This document shows, piece by piece, positions 1-12,945 of a DNA stretch of 64,000 bases. A program made the position numbers and the translations under genes. This stretch comes from Tubiluchus corallicola (lineage: Eukaryota; Priapulida; Priapulimorpha; Priapulimorphida; Tubiluchidae): assembly GCA_030141605.1 (NCBI GenBank), contig JAQGDQ010000873.1, positions 2,501 to 66,500 on the forward strand, read 5' to 3'. Within the stretch, counting starts at the first letter, position 1. The number at the start of each line of letters is the position of its first letter. The notes beneath the pieces are model-generated. The model did not search any database. It had not been told where the DNA came from and saw nothing but the letters and a program-made list of their open reading frames with translations.

Positions 1-849
1 ACCCTTATTACCCTCTATTTGTAGGAGCTACGTGGCTTTCATATCTCTGACTGCACGAAATGCCTGGCGTGAAGAATAATCACACGGAAACGGCTCACCC
101 AGTGCGCTAAGTAACATCTCGTAATGAAATCCTGCTTTTTGTAATATAATCTTATCTATTCGTACTGTTGAGCTAATTCTATCGCTACCTTTTGTTATGC
201 ACCGAATTAAATGAGAAACACGCACACGCTAAAAAATAGAAAATCCTTCAAAGGCTGATTAAATTTACGCCGCGTCTCTAATTCCTCTTTTCATTTTCCT
301 TCGGCTTCATTCTCATCTGCATCTCTTTTACGAGCAATTAGGGATTACTTGGAGTTAATTTATAGCAAATTAACACCCCTTTCACTGCTCGTCACTAGCG
401 CATAAAGATGGGCATTCTTGCGCATGTCACGTGACACTTTGATGACAACCAGGCGATTGCCGCCTAGATTATGGTAGCTCGAAATAATGTAGACTTTTCA
501 GCTTTTTATTGAGGGAAAATTTTCGTTTTTTCATTACATAACTTCTAGAGTGGCAGAATGAATGGATACACATGTTTGCTTCTAGAACTCTTAGACAGTA
601 GTCTCTTTAATAGCTTTAATCCATCAACGTGCATTGATTTTTCTCACCTGCATAACAGAGGATTCGCCGCACGGTTTTTTACACGAATACATGTTTCTTG
701 TATTGCAATGCTAATTGTCATTTTGCAGATGCTTTTCAAAATACCCAAATTTAATATAACTGTTTTCAGTAGTGGGCGTTTTTTCCACACTACTTTTTTC
801 TTTAAAATATTTTCAACTCTTTGTCTTAACCGGGATTTTTCTATTTTGC
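1..849. other. No gene seen; AT-rich intergenic DNA
   Basis: I see no splice-bounded exon or long reading frame here. The only notable site is a 12-base palindrome TGTCACGTGACA at 425-436, an E-box flanked by half CRE sites. Confidence 0.5.
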
Positions 850-1026
850 GCCTTGTTTCCTTTCTCATCTTTTCTGTTTCTCCTTTTTCTTTGTCTTCTG
901 CTTCCTCACTCTCTCTCCTTCTCTTTTCTCTCCCTATCTCTTCCATCTCTCTCCCTCTCTTCCCCCTCTCTCTTTCCCTCTCTTTTCTTTCCCTAATTGT
1001 TCCCATCTCTTTCTCTCCCATCTCTC

Positions 1027-1071
<45 letters not shown>

Positions 1072-1115
1072 CTGTCTGTCTGTCTTTCTTTCTCTCTCTC
1101 TCTTGCGGCTGCATT
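850..1115. repeat. CT-rich microsatellite
   Basis: A pyrimidine tract that becomes nearly pure (CT)n around 1021-1070, with TCTG and TTTC variants at the end. Reading frames over it (Ser/Leu-rich forward, Arg/Glu-rich reverse) follow from the repeat and are not genes. Confidence 0.95.
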
Positions 1116-4100
1116 CTGTCTTTAGTTAATAATTGCTAAGACTCACAGGGAGCTGAAGCCATATTACAAGCTGAAGCCATACATGCAAGGAGAGCCACGT
1201 GCCAGTCGCGTCTATGTTACAGTGTGTGTTGGGAATGTGCCTGATTGATCTGGTGATTGACATTATCATTGTATTGTGTGACACATGACGTGATCTCCAG
1301 CAGGTCTACAGCCTCAGTACACTGTCCTACTGGACCTAAGATGACCATGTGAACGTAATTGCAATGCTAATATTTCTTAACTACAGGGATGGCAAGAAAA
1401 TAACGGCAGTGCACTGATTTTGTGAAGCTTGGAATGGTTTCATAAGTGTAGACTAGTTGTACGTAAATGCTCAGTGGGGTTTGTCTAACGAAGTCTGATT
1501 CGTACTGCAGCCTTTTAGCGATTTTATTGTGGAATTAGAGACCACTATGCAATGATAAATCCTCGTCTGGAAAAGATTTTCTTTTTTTGGAAACGACCTG
1601 AGACGTATATATGTCCACATGCCTATTAGTGCTTATACTTCATTTACTTTCTGCATGGTTTGTTAACTTAAATTGGCAGGTGTGTTTAATGGCCAGCTAA
1701 TTGTATGATTAACGCGATCCAATTTGGTTTGTCCATTGTTTGTTATTTGAAGTTACAGTTGTGTTTACGTAACATGACTATTAGAAAAATTGTTGTTGAC
1801 AGTAGTTTTGAAATGTAGATCATAACAGATTAGGTGCCAGTTAACCTCCTTGTGGAACTCCTTATATTTTACAAAAACTGCTGTTCCTTTGGTATGCTGC
1901 CAGAAAGCATGAGCTGCCTGGTACAAGTCATTTTGGGGTGAAGAGAGGTACTTTGGGCAGTGCTCCTGGAGGTTTGCGGCCTTGAGGAGGTCTTCACCAT
2001 TACTCCTACAACTGTTTTGCCCTCGCTAACCTTTCCTCCTTCGAACTACTGTCGTTTCAAATGGAAGCAGCAGTTCTATTTAATTTCAGTCTTTGTTCAA
2101 ACAAAGGACAGCGTGTTGCGTTTGATACACAGTGATATATTGATTTGTCAGTAAGTCGTCCTTCCCAGCAGCAATGTGTTGTTTTGGTCGATTTGCCAAC
2201 ACATATTATATTCCTGCAGTCAGGAAATTATCACTTGAAATATCGTCTAGAGGTTGGACTTGCCAAATCCAAACCCTCGAATTGTCGAATCCCTTGACAG
2301 CTCGTTTGTTTTGGATTTAGCTTTGCGTATTCGTCCCGTAATCACCATGTCAGCAGAGTTTAAAGTCGTCCTTCCATGTTTATAATCTCAGCCGTAGCTC
2401 CCTCTACACGTTGTTCTTTATTGTTGTTCCAAGGAAAAGTGCAGGTAGTTACGCTGAACAACCACGAAAAAGCACAAAAATGACGGACATTAACAGCGAA
2501 ATGTTGCACAACCGATAAAGAAAGCAGCCTCTTTTGGACGTGGTGAAGAAACTGAAGACGGATAGAATTTCATATAGCAGCAGTACCTTGGAAAAAAGCT
2601 ATGACACGTTGCTTACTACCTGTGACTTGCCTGTTAGCTTTATGCTTGATATGCTTGAGAAGAAGTAAAGAGACGGGTGTGCCAAGGAAGTACGAGTAAG
2701 GAATACCCATGAAATCCATCACAAAAATTTTCCAGACATGGTTCCTTAGGAGCAGTGCCTGAGACGTACCTATGGTGATAAAGGCATACTTTGTCTACTA
2801 CTGTTGAGCAAGCGATTCTAAGGTATACCCAGTTTGTTGATCCATTTGTTGATGGACTCGTTATCCACTCGTACCTACAATCAGCGGACAAGAACTGTCG
2901 CTTCTGCACTGAATAAAAAGTACTGCCAGTTTAATCGCTTGGGTTGATTAATTTGAGAACATTTCTTGGAATAATAATGCTAATTGTTAGATAACGGGGA
3001 CCGTTAAGCCTAATCGTTAATTCGTATTCCTCCCACGCAAGATCTTTACACTAATTCACTTATTGCCAGACGAATGAACCCATTAAAGGGAAAGAATGGG
3101 CTTACGAGGATGCAAAATCAATTTATTTGCTTCCCCGATGTTCTTTTTCAGTGTTTTAAAATTCGGTTTGTGTTGCCGTTTGCGTTGTACAAAACTCTTT
3201 CTTGAGTGTCGAAGTCACTCCTGCAAAGCTCTCTTACCAATTGACCCGGAATTTTTATTCGTTCTTTGCATTTATGAAACAGAAATGGATCCTTGAAATG
3301 CCAAGGCTCAATTCAATCAAATAAACGCACAAAAGCAAGACAAAATTTGAGAGTTAAAAAAATTTTGCAACTTTAGAAAGATTCGAGTTCAATAGTTCAA
3401 GAGTTTATTTTTCCACACTGCATCAATAGCGTATGCTACAAAAATACAGTAGCTCCAATACAAAACAAAGAGAAAAAGGGGAAATTAATTAACTAACAAA
3501 CACACAGTCATTGTACTGCACATTGCTGATGCATACAGGTTGGACCAAAAGAATAACTTGGCAGACCTTGCTACGTGAAATCATACGTGAAAAAAATATA
3601 CGGCGATAATGATGTACATACGTATACACACGTGGAAGAAGGTGATGAATGAATGACGAACACTGCAGGTTCGAGTCAGACTCCTGTCGGAAATATATGA
3701 TTCATTTGTCACTTGTAGGTGACTTTCTGGTTGCCTTTCTAGGCTTGCACAGTCATAATTGAGTACCAAGTTGTATACTGTGGAAAGAAATGCGACCCAG
3801 CGACTGCCCAACCAACTGTCCATTTTTGACACAGCTTCCTATGTACATTGTAGGCTGTAGCTATCTATTCTTACATTCCGCTAAGATCAACTGAATAGTT
3901 TTTGCCTTCTTTTCCTCTTCCTCTTCCTCATCCTCCTCCTCCTTCTTCTTCCTCTAATAGCATTCGCATTTTTAAGTTAATTATTTTCTACATTGTTGTT
4001 CAGGTCACGCATGTGGATTTAATATATGCTTGAGTTGCCTCCAGAATTAAATAAATTGAGTTCTGACTTTTGCAATTGTTACTTGTGCAATCGTTACGTT

Positions 4101-4880
4101 TGTTACTAGTCAGACGTAACACCTGGCTATTTATTTTTGCTTCTGATGTCTTCTGGCTGATGAATTTGTCTTCACTCGTGCGCTGCAACCCCGAAGGGAG
4201 TTTAACTCGTGGCTGAAATAAATTGGCAGTAGAACAACCTAATTAATGAAGCGGAAGCACGCCTGTGGCTCGTGTAAAACTGCTCACTGTCGTTGCCCTT
4301 CAAGTAGTCGCACCTTCCCTTGGAGCTCTTGCGTTAATTTATCGTGCCCTCCTTTGCCGTACGATGCTATTGCTTCTCGCTTCTGTGATTTTATTGCCTT
4401 CATTATTACATTAGCAATTTATTGCATTAGCAATTTAGTTACCCCGCAATGGCGACTCTGATGACAGATTCGCAAGTTGATACGACTGAGTTTAAAACCG
4501 TTTTAGACACAGTGAACTAGAAGCTCCATTTGCATAGTTTCCACCAGAGGCACTTTTGTCTACCTGCATTGTTTGTTTAAACTCTCATCATTGTTCTCGT
4601 AAGGGTTAGTTAATGGCGTGTTTGAGCCTAGGTTTGCCCACAAGATAAACCTTATTGCTTTATTACTAGGTTGATGTATGAACAGTATCGGTGTTATATA
4701 AATCAAAATTAAGTGTTCCTATACCGTAGTTTATTGTAATAAACTTCCTCGTGTGCATTATCAATACTAGATGTTAGTATATTGCGTCAGTAATAGGCGT
4801 AGATCAGGTATTATATGCTTGCAAGCAAACAAAGTAATGAAAATCGCGTGCCATCTTGATGACCCAGAGATATGACTTCG
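1116..4880. other. No convincing gene
   Basis: AT-rich sequence without exon-like segments I can defend. An 89-codon minus-strand frame at 2640-2909 has no recognisable domain and no good start. A short CTT/CCT tract lies near 3905-3955. Confidence 0.45.
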
Positions 4881-6175
4881 CTGATGGTTTTTTCAAGTTT
4901 TCTTTCAGGGTGGTATTGTTTCTTCGAGCTTTCTCGGGTGATTTCTGAACATTGCCTTTCAAAGTTTTTCACCTTCTTCCTCAGTGATACTTATTGTTTC
5001 TTCAAGTTTTTAGTCCAGTGATTTCAGCTTTCTGTTTTTCAAAGTTTTTCAGTTTCCTCAATGGTCTTTCACGTTTTCTCCTGTTATTTTTACTTCCTAT
5101 TGTTTATTTTTCACTTTCTACACTGCCCAACCCCCAGCGATACTTAATGGTTGTGCAAGTTCTTGTTCTAGTGATTTCTAGTATATAGCATTCAAGTTTT
5201 TTTCACTTTCGTGCCAGAAGGTGTTGCTTATTGTTTGTTCAAGTTTTTTCTTTTGCGACTTCTGCTACCTATCAGCCAGAGTTTCCACTTTCCACCCATA
5301 ATGATACTTGCTGTTTGTTCAAGTTTTTGCTCTAATGATCGTTTCAATATTGTCTAGAGGTATCTAGGGACACTGTCTCCACTTTTCAACGACTTTCCAA
5401 CAACAACGACTCTTAATGTCTATTCAAGTTTTTGCTGTATGGATCGTTACTATTTACCTTTCAAAGTTCTTCACTTCCAAATATAGCCATATTTAATGTT
5501 TGTTGAAGTTTCTGCTCTAGCATTCGTTACTGTCTACCTTTCAAAGTTCTTCACTTTGCACCTGCAGCGATATTTAATGTTTGTTGAAGTTTCTGCTCTA
5601 GCATTCGTTACTGTCTACCTTTCAAAGTTCTTCACTTTGCACCTGCAGCGATATTTAATGCTTGTTCAAGTTTTTGCTCCACAGATTGTTACTGTCTCAC
5701 TTTCGAAGTTCTTCACTTCCACCTGCAGCGATATTTAATGCTTGTTCAAGTTTTTGCTTCAGGGATTGTTACTGTCTACCTTTCAAAGTTCTTCACTTTC
5801 CACCTGTAGCGATATTTAATATTTGTTCAAGTTTTTGCTCCAGGGATTGTTACTGTCTACCTTTCGAAGTTCTTCTCTTCCACCTGCAGCGATATTTAAT
5901 GTTTGTTGAAGTTTTTGCTCCAGGGATTGCTACTGTCTACCTTCCAAAGTTCTTCACTTTCCACCTGTAGCGATATTTAATGTTTGTTCATCTTTTTACT
6001 CCTGTGATTTCTACTATGTGTCATTCAAAGTCTTTCACTTTCCGCCCCACACTGATACATACTGTTTGTTCAAGTTTTTGCTCTAGTTCTACTGTCTGTC
6101 GTTCAAAGTTTTTCACTTTCCACCCACGGCGGTATTTATTGCTGGTTCAAGTTGTTCTCTCAAGATCCTTATGGT
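4881..6175. repeat. 80-81 bp tandem minisatellite, about 15 degenerate units
   Basis: The phrase CGATATTTAATG recurs at 5568, 5649, 5729, 5810, 5890 and 5971, so the period is 80 or 81 bases. Each unit has a TTCAAGTTTTTGCT segment and a TTTCAAAGTTCTTCAC segment. Outside the core at about 5485-5985 the same phrases continue in diverged form on both sides. Because 81 is a multiple of 3, the array keeps some frames open; these are repeat artefacts. Confidence 0.9.
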
Positions 6176-8333
6176 TGTAGTTATTTGTACCAGCTTGTTT
6201 ATTGTGTTTAACAGCTGTTGGCAAACTACTTGCTAATCTATACAAGCTGGTGGAGTATACCTCTGCTGTGCCCAGCTCTTTAACTGCACTGATTTCTAGG
6301 CATCTTCTGCGAAGCCACATACAATTAAACAGACGTTAAAACTGCCTAGAAGTCAGGTATTACTTTCAAGCTGTCAAAGCAAGTAAGTAGTACAAAAGAG
6401 TAAACCTTACGTTTTACATTATTTAATGATCTGTCAAGTGTTTTTTTTGTGATTTTTTGGGAAACAGCAACAGTTTAGCTATTTTATTGGACAATTGTAT
6501 TTACATTTACGCCTTTTCAGGGATTTGCAAGGCTGTTATTCCGAGAAATAACACTTTAGTGCTGTGACGTTTTGGATGGCGGTTTTTCATTTGGTCCTTT
6601 AAAGTTCACAATTCCCCACACAATTAAAGCACCGCCTAGCCCTAACTGTAACCCTAACCCTAACCCAACCCTAACCCTAATTCTAATCTGCTTCACAAGC
6701 TAACTTCTTGTTAGAGGGCAATTATAAACATCAGCCAAAGTTTTTTTCTTAATTTTTCGCCCTGCCATTTATTACGCTGATTGATTGAGTCATACTCATT
6801 CACTAATTTACCGACTATTCTACTGGTAGGTCGTTTGTCTGGTAGGTACTATGAATATCTAACGTTTGGTTGCAGCTTCGAGTTTTACAGTTCTTTAGCT
6901 GCAAGCTTGTTGCAATTTGTTTTGACTCACTGACTCGCGCCGAGTGTTTTGAAGTCTGAGGTCTTGGAAATTATTTCCAGCATTAGCCGTTTATTTGCCA
7001 TTAATTTAATGTCCTTGGCTGACCTTTGCAGTCACATCTTCTTGCGGATCTATAGAGTAGATCATTTCAAGTTGTCTTCTTGAACTTCAAGGTCTTTATC
7101 TTGTAATAAATCACACACTGGCAATTTTGTTTGCATAATAATCGTATTTAGGAAGTGGACGGCATAATAGTTCCTGGCTTTTCGAATCTTTTCTCAACGC
7201 TAAATTACCAAATCTAGAATTCAATGGAAGTGCTCTATCGTAAGAGACTGATTATTGATAATACATTTTTCAGTCCCTCTGTTCTTTTGTACTGGTTAGT
7301 CAGATCATATATGTTAGGAAACTTTCAGTTTATTTCAGTAACCGCTTCTCCTTTAGTACTTCCTCGGGTCATGAATATTCATGTCAGAGTGTAGGCTCGT
7401 CTTCTAAAACGGTTCCATATATTTCTGTTTTGCATTCTCAAGTGACTCACCACGTACTTATCTATCTGTTACCACTCACTTCTTGTTCTAGATCTTGTAG
7501 CAAAAAGATTCATGCAGTTCATATTTTTTTAACACCTTTATGGATAGTTTGGTTGCAAGCTTTGAGAGAGTATGGTCTATCAGATATTCTATTCTTTGTT
7601 AGAAGACCAATAGAATTTTCATTTTAAGGAAAGAAGGATAAGAAAAGGCAAGGATTAGTAGGCTGTCATTTGCAATTATTGGTCGTATTTTTGACTGCTG
7701 ATATGTTAAGATAAGACATAATTATGTATGTTTAAATAACTGTAATGCTTGCTGAGTCGATGGAGATAGTCACTCTAAGCACCAACTGGAAAGACTGGAC
7801 TTTTTTGACAATCTTGGCATCAGACATGTAATTTAAAGAGTCCTGGTTTCAAATTTGCGCTCAGTTCCGGTTTTTCCTTCCGTTTGAGGTCAAGCTTAGT
7901 TTCAGAAATTCAACATACGTTGGTTTTTCTCTTCGCCCTTAAACTTGGCCAATATAATTTTACATGTACCAGTTTCCCATTTTTCTTTGCAATCACTTGT
8001 CGTCTAACGAATGTTTCACTTAATTTTCAAAGGGCTATGGCACCATTGCAATTTATTGCTTTGCAAGATTTATGCTTCACTCAGTGCTTAATGCCTATAG
8101 AGGATTTTCTTTGAAACTAATTTAGTTAATCCCTGTTGAAAGTGCACTCCAAGTACGCTCATTACTCAAGAAGCTGGCGCTGCAGGGCATCCCTTTTACA
8201 AACATTCCCTTGAAAGCATGTAGTCTTCTTATTTTGAGGAGCACAGGTTTATATAATGCTTATGGCTGCAAAGAGTTCTTGGAAAACCAACAATAAAGGT
8301 TATTAATATGTCACAAGTTCGTTATTATGTATT
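6176..8333. other. No gene seen; includes a telomere-like CCCTAA run
   Basis: Nothing gene-like stands out. At about 6650-6686 there is a short interstitial run of CCCTAA units with one CCCAA variant, the complement of the TTAGGG telomere repeat. Confidence 0.5.
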
Positions 8334-8651
8334 ATATTAATATTCTTGGTATATATATATATTTATTTATATATATATAAGATTCGAGGCTACAGCTTCG
8401 ACGAGGGCACCATTTGCGGCGATCTATACATCAAACGAAAGGTCTCGATCTAGTGTCGTCTCATTGATGGTTTATTTTTCGAATCGGTCCCACCGGGAGG
8501 AAGGGGGGGGGCGAAAAACCTCCAAAAATGGGCCATTTTTCGGCCGTTTTTTGCAAAAGTTATACGGCTGAGATGTAGAGAACGGGAATGGGCCGAGGGT
8601 GGTGCTGGGTATGGATAGATAGCCCGTTCAGCGTGGGTGTAGTAGGCATAT
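8334..8651 (-). repeat. Dispersed repeat, copy 1
   Basis: This matches segments at 29466-29813 (opposite orientation) and 57036-57335. All three share a TA-rich microsatellite next to TATTAATATTCTTGGTA, then a GC-richer body with AAGATTCGAGGCTACAGC, a run near CCTCCAAAAATGG, and GTATGGATAGATAGCCCGTT. I read the microsatellite side as the 3' tail and the other side as a variable, probably truncated 5' end, which would suit a retroposon. The family is not one I recognise. Confidence 0.85.
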
Positions 8652-9886
8652 CACATATTAATTTGTCACAATCAAGTAATCATTTTTGTTATTTCTTCCA
8701 CCCTCACACATTGTACTTTGCAGTATTCGTTGACTTCGAATCGAAAGGAGTGCACCACAAAAGAGTAATTTTACTTCCTTCCCTTTTGGATATAAATTTC
8801 TTTATTTATATCTTCCACTACGAGATTGTTATTGTTTCTGTGACATTATCTCACTTCACGAAATTGTTCACCTCCCACTATAATAAGTCTGATTTGTACG
8901 GAATTGGATAACATTTATTCGACTATGAGTCAAGTCCAGTGTCTCATTCGACTCTGAGTCTCTGTTCTCCATTCACGTGAGTCTGCTCCAATGACGAATT
9001 TTCTTAATTGTCAAACTCAATTTTATAAATGGCCAGTTATTATGGATCAACTAAATTAGCTGCATACTTCGGGTTTTACCACTTGTCGTTAGTTCATAAT
9101 AGTTTGGACTGTTTAGTGGAACTATTCAGACTTAAGATAATTTTGCTTGTTCAATAGTTCCAATGGTATGCGTCTCCAGACAGATTGATGTTGTTTACAA
9201 TATTTTTTAATCAACAGCTTGGCTATTCAGTTAGAACTATCAACAGACCTGTTTGCACTCGCATGTTCACCATCATTTCACCTCTGGTGCTGAAATTGGC
9301 TTTTCATTTAGACCACCCGCATGTTTACATTAAGTGGTTGTTTAACTGCATTGATTCGCCATTTCTCCCGTCGCTGATTTATGGCAAATATATGTCGGTT
9401 TGTGTGCATTTCTCTTCGGCATTCTATTTTAAATCAAAATAAACCAGTTCAACTGGCGATAATCACATGGGGCTCATTAGCTGAGGAAGGAAAACGCGTG
9501 GTTGTTGGGGGGTTTAGGGGGTTTCCTAGCAAATGTGGACTGCACTGGTTTTTAGTGTTAATAATAATAATTCTATCGAGTTTTTCGCGGGCTCTTTCAG
9601 GTTTGTGATACGCTGTTAACTCCCAGAGGATCACCACGCTAAAATGGGACTTGGGACCACGTGAGGTTCCCACTTTACGGTGGCTTATGTTTACTTTCCC
9701 AAAATTAACGACACATTTTTTTAGAAATTTGTCAATAACATGAGAAGTTTTTAGTTCAGACGTCTTATTTAGGATCATTTTGCTGGTATAAAAAATTGGT
9801 GATGGTCGTTAACTGAAAGTAGACCATTAGTGTTGCATCAATAGTATTTGTCGCTATGAATTTTGGAGATGTATGTCAACTGTTAA
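8652..9886. other. No gene seen
   Basis: Short open frames only, without splice signals or domains that I can support. Confidence 0.4.
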
Positions 9887-10330
9887 CAGGGGCGGAACTA
9901 GGGGGAGCGAGGGGCGCGCGCGCCCCCCTTGTCAAAATTTGCGCTCCCCCTGCAAAATCGGACAAATGATTTTTTTGCAGTGAAAATTGCAGTTCGCATG
10001 TAATCATTTTCAATATGAATTAGAATTAGGTAAAAAAATTAGGTTTGGTAGCTTCAGTGTATTATTTTCTTAAAACTTGTGTGTGATAAATTACTGTAAA
10101 TAACAATTTAGTTAGAGGCGCATTAATAACATCAGGTTAACTGAGAGTTAATTTTCTCATTATTGCTCTGTCCGCTACGCCGTCCTACACACGCTAATTA
10201 TAGGCCTGCATGCAGTATAAAAGGGGTTAAAATTGGCTTAACCATTATTTAACCACTTCGGATACGTCGCCCCCCCCCCAGAAAATTTTTGCGCCCCCCC
10301 CCCTGCTTGCCACATCTAGTTCCGGCCCTG
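9887..10330. mobile_element. Non-autonomous hAT-like element (444 bp)
   Basis: The ends are imperfect inverted repeats: CAGGGGCGGAACTAG on the left and CTAGTTCCGGCCCTG on the right. It is flanked by an 8-base near-duplication, ACTGTTAA at 9879-9886 and ACTATTAA at 10331-10338. Eight-base target duplications and CAGGG-type ends are the hAT hallmark. It has G/C homopolymer runs just inside the ends and no transposase. Confidence 0.85.
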
Positions 10331-10964
10331 ACTATTAACCCACTTTAGGTGAATTAACATTTTTTGCATGCAAATATCATGTAGATGGAAATCTTAATCG
10401 TCATTATGTCACACTGATATGTTTAATATGTTTCTAGTCTGGCAGTACACAATTCCTTCAGTTGTTAATTTATTTTTTCCAATGTGCAATAAAATGGCTT
10501 CATTTACTCTGCCATAAGTTGGTTAACATTGATTTTATGGTTTGTAGTAAATCTCACTGAAGAGTAAACATAAGTCTTTTCCTTGATTTCTTCCCGGTTG
10601 CCTGTAGCAGCCTCTAGTATCCCATCTACTGGGAATCTTGTGTAAACGTACTTTCGCGCAATTTCGTCCTTCGTGTTTTTGGCAAACATAACCACTGATT
10701 GATTTGTCAGGCTTGAATGTCTTGGCGGTCAAGCTGGGTTTGCTTATTTGCTCGGGACGTTTACAGTTCATGGTTTCTTCATTTTAGGTCAGAGTGGGTT
10801 AAGCTTTAGAGTTCTCTGCGTTTTGAGTAATTCCATAGGCGAAATTCGTTGATGCTGTAAGCCTGCTGGTGGCAAGGTTGATGAAGTAATGTGATAGTGT
10901 AGTTGCTAATGCTGCGAGTACAATGTGATGATGTGGATGGTGTCTGATGTAACGCGATAGGTTG
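10331..10964. other. No gene seen
   Basis: Two overlapping minus-strand frames near 10504-10771 look like chance frames. No domain is visible. Confidence 0.4.
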
Positions 10965-11185
10965 TGACATTGATGACGGTGATGATGATGGTGATGATGT
11001 GGTGGTGATGATGATGATGACGATGATGTTGATGATGAAGATGATGATGTTGATGAGGATTTTGATGATGGTGGTGGTGATGATGATAATGACGATGATG
11101 GTGATGTGGTGGTGGTGGTGATGATAATGATGATGTTGATGAGGATAATGATGGTGGTGGTAATGGCGATGACGATGATAGCGTT
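10965..11185. repeat. GAT/GGT trinucleotide microsatellite
   Basis: Degenerate (GAT)n with GGT interruptions. Reverse frames code runs of His, Ser or Ile and are not genes. Confidence 0.95.
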
Positions 11186-11517
11186 AAGCAAAAAATGGTT
11201 TGTCTGATACACAATAATGGACAAACTGGTGATGTTTCGTAGTTATTGATAAAAACCGTGACTGCACTGATGCTGTCCACCTTAGATGTCTCTTAGATGA
11301 TGTCAAGAAACTGTCTATAACACTACACTGCAGCCGTATTTGGTGAAGGAGTTTATTAATAGACCTTTATTGTTGCAGTGGCGCATGTGCTAGTCGTGTG
11401 TCTTAATTAGTGACGCTCATAAAGTACCATTAAAGAGCTTTGTGTGAAAATTTTCCGGACAAAAGTTTCCTCAGAAGGCTGGTCACTTGACGGTGGCATG
11501 CGTGTGTTGTAGTTGAC

Positions 11518-11840
11518 TACGTCATTAATGTATCCTTATTACGTCATTATTTGACGTGATAGTGTTACTGTGAAAGGTTAGTCATAATCCAGTTTTACGT
11601 CATTGCACATCGTCACTACTTTAATACTGGAAGTGATGTTGCTTCAGAAATGCAGAAAGTCTTTGTGTACATCAAGCGAAGGCCATGGTGATATCCGTAA
11701 CCAAACAGTGATATTGCCATAGCAACGCGGGGAACTTGTTCTTGGCTCGTCGCTAGATGATTACGTCATTGCAGCGTCATCGCTACGTCATCACAACTGT
11801 GTCGTCACCCGGCATGCATCAATTGTGGTCGTGTGACGTA
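11518..11840. promoter_or_regulatory. Cluster of CRE-type sites
   Basis: TACGTCA occurs on one strand or the other at 11518, 11540, 11596, 11762, 11784 and 11834 (the last reversed), with extra variants such as TGACGTGA and GCGTCATC between them. TACGTCA is a common binding form for CREB/ATF proteins. Six in about 320 bases of AT-rich DNA is striking, although no gene start is visible next to it. Regulatory function is an inference. Confidence 0.4.
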
Positions 11841-12639
11841 GCATGCGGCGATGTGAAAATGTGTTCCTGTTGGAGGCACACAATTTGGCTATGGTAACCG
11901 CCGTCACTGGATTCTACTGCAGCGAACTCTTGCGGCGCAGACGGGATAAGGTGAATATTAAAAAAACTCTAGGAAGTAAATGAAATAAACTGGCATTTTC
12001 ATTCAGTTTTATTAACCTAAAACATTAAAAAACAAGTATTTAACGTCAGAAGGCTTTCTCAGCAACAGTGCCATAAATGAGTTGTGGTTATGTAGAATAA
12101 TTTTTGAAAAACAAATTTAAAAAACATTGCAAAGCTAACAAGAGGCATTTGGTGGAGGCAGATGTAGATTTTAATGCACATGCGCAGTACAAATTTTCTC
12201 TGTGAATCCGTGAAATTGATTTTTTTTTTAAATTTCGTTAATATTGTTTCTTTATGTAAGCGTAAATTTCTGCATTAATTGTGCTGAATTTAATTAACAA
12301 TTCTAAACTGTTCAGCGCAATTTGAAGTTTGGACGGTCTGTGCGTATTTGTGCAGGCTTTAGTTTAGATCCCGTTTCCTTATACTTTCCCGTATGAGCAT
12401 TACATCGAGTACTATTAGATTTAATTCGATTAGATTTTGTTTTTATTCACTACATATAGTACCATATTACATCTATTTGCAACACACATAAAGTTATTAA
12501 TAAAACAGACAAAAATTACTAATTAAAAATCTACAATGCATATTAAAAATGTCTTTCCTAACAATTTACAACTTAAAGTAGTCACTTGATATCTATTACC
12601 AGTTTTACTTACAGTATACGATTTCTTAAAGCAAAACCG
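11841..12639. other. No gene seen
   Basis: AT-rich spacer without supported features. Confidence 0.4.
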
Positions 12640-12945
12640 TACATGCATGCATGCATGCATACACACACACACACACATGCACACGCACGCACGCACGCAC
12701 GCACACATTCTTTCTTTCATTCATTCATTCATACATACATGCACGCATACATACACGCACACATACATACATACACGTATACATACACGCACACATACAC
12801 ACTTACATACATACACACATACACGCACACATACACACATACATACACGCACGCACGCACACACACACACACACGCACACATACACACATACATACATAC
12901 ACACACACTCGCACGCACGCACGCACACACACACACAATCTTTAT
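12640..12945. repeat. Compound microsatellite (CA, CACG, CATA, CATT, CATG)
   Basis: A patchwork of CA dinucleotide and four-base repeats, including an ATGCATGC run and a CATT run. Overlapping frames in several phases on both strands (His/Thr-rich forward, Cys/Val-rich reverse) show that none is coding. Confidence 0.97.

Noticed and set aside
850-1115. Long forward Ser/Leu and reverse Arg/Glu frames.
   Set aside because: Translation of a CT microsatellite on both strands.
2640-2909. An 89-codon minus-strand frame, considered as a transposase remnant.
   Set aside because: I could not match any DDE or piggyBac motif, and neither strand gives a convincing domain.
10799-11280. His/Ser/Thr-rich frames on the minus strand.
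   Set aside because: They follow from a GAT/GGT repeat and are open in two phases at once.
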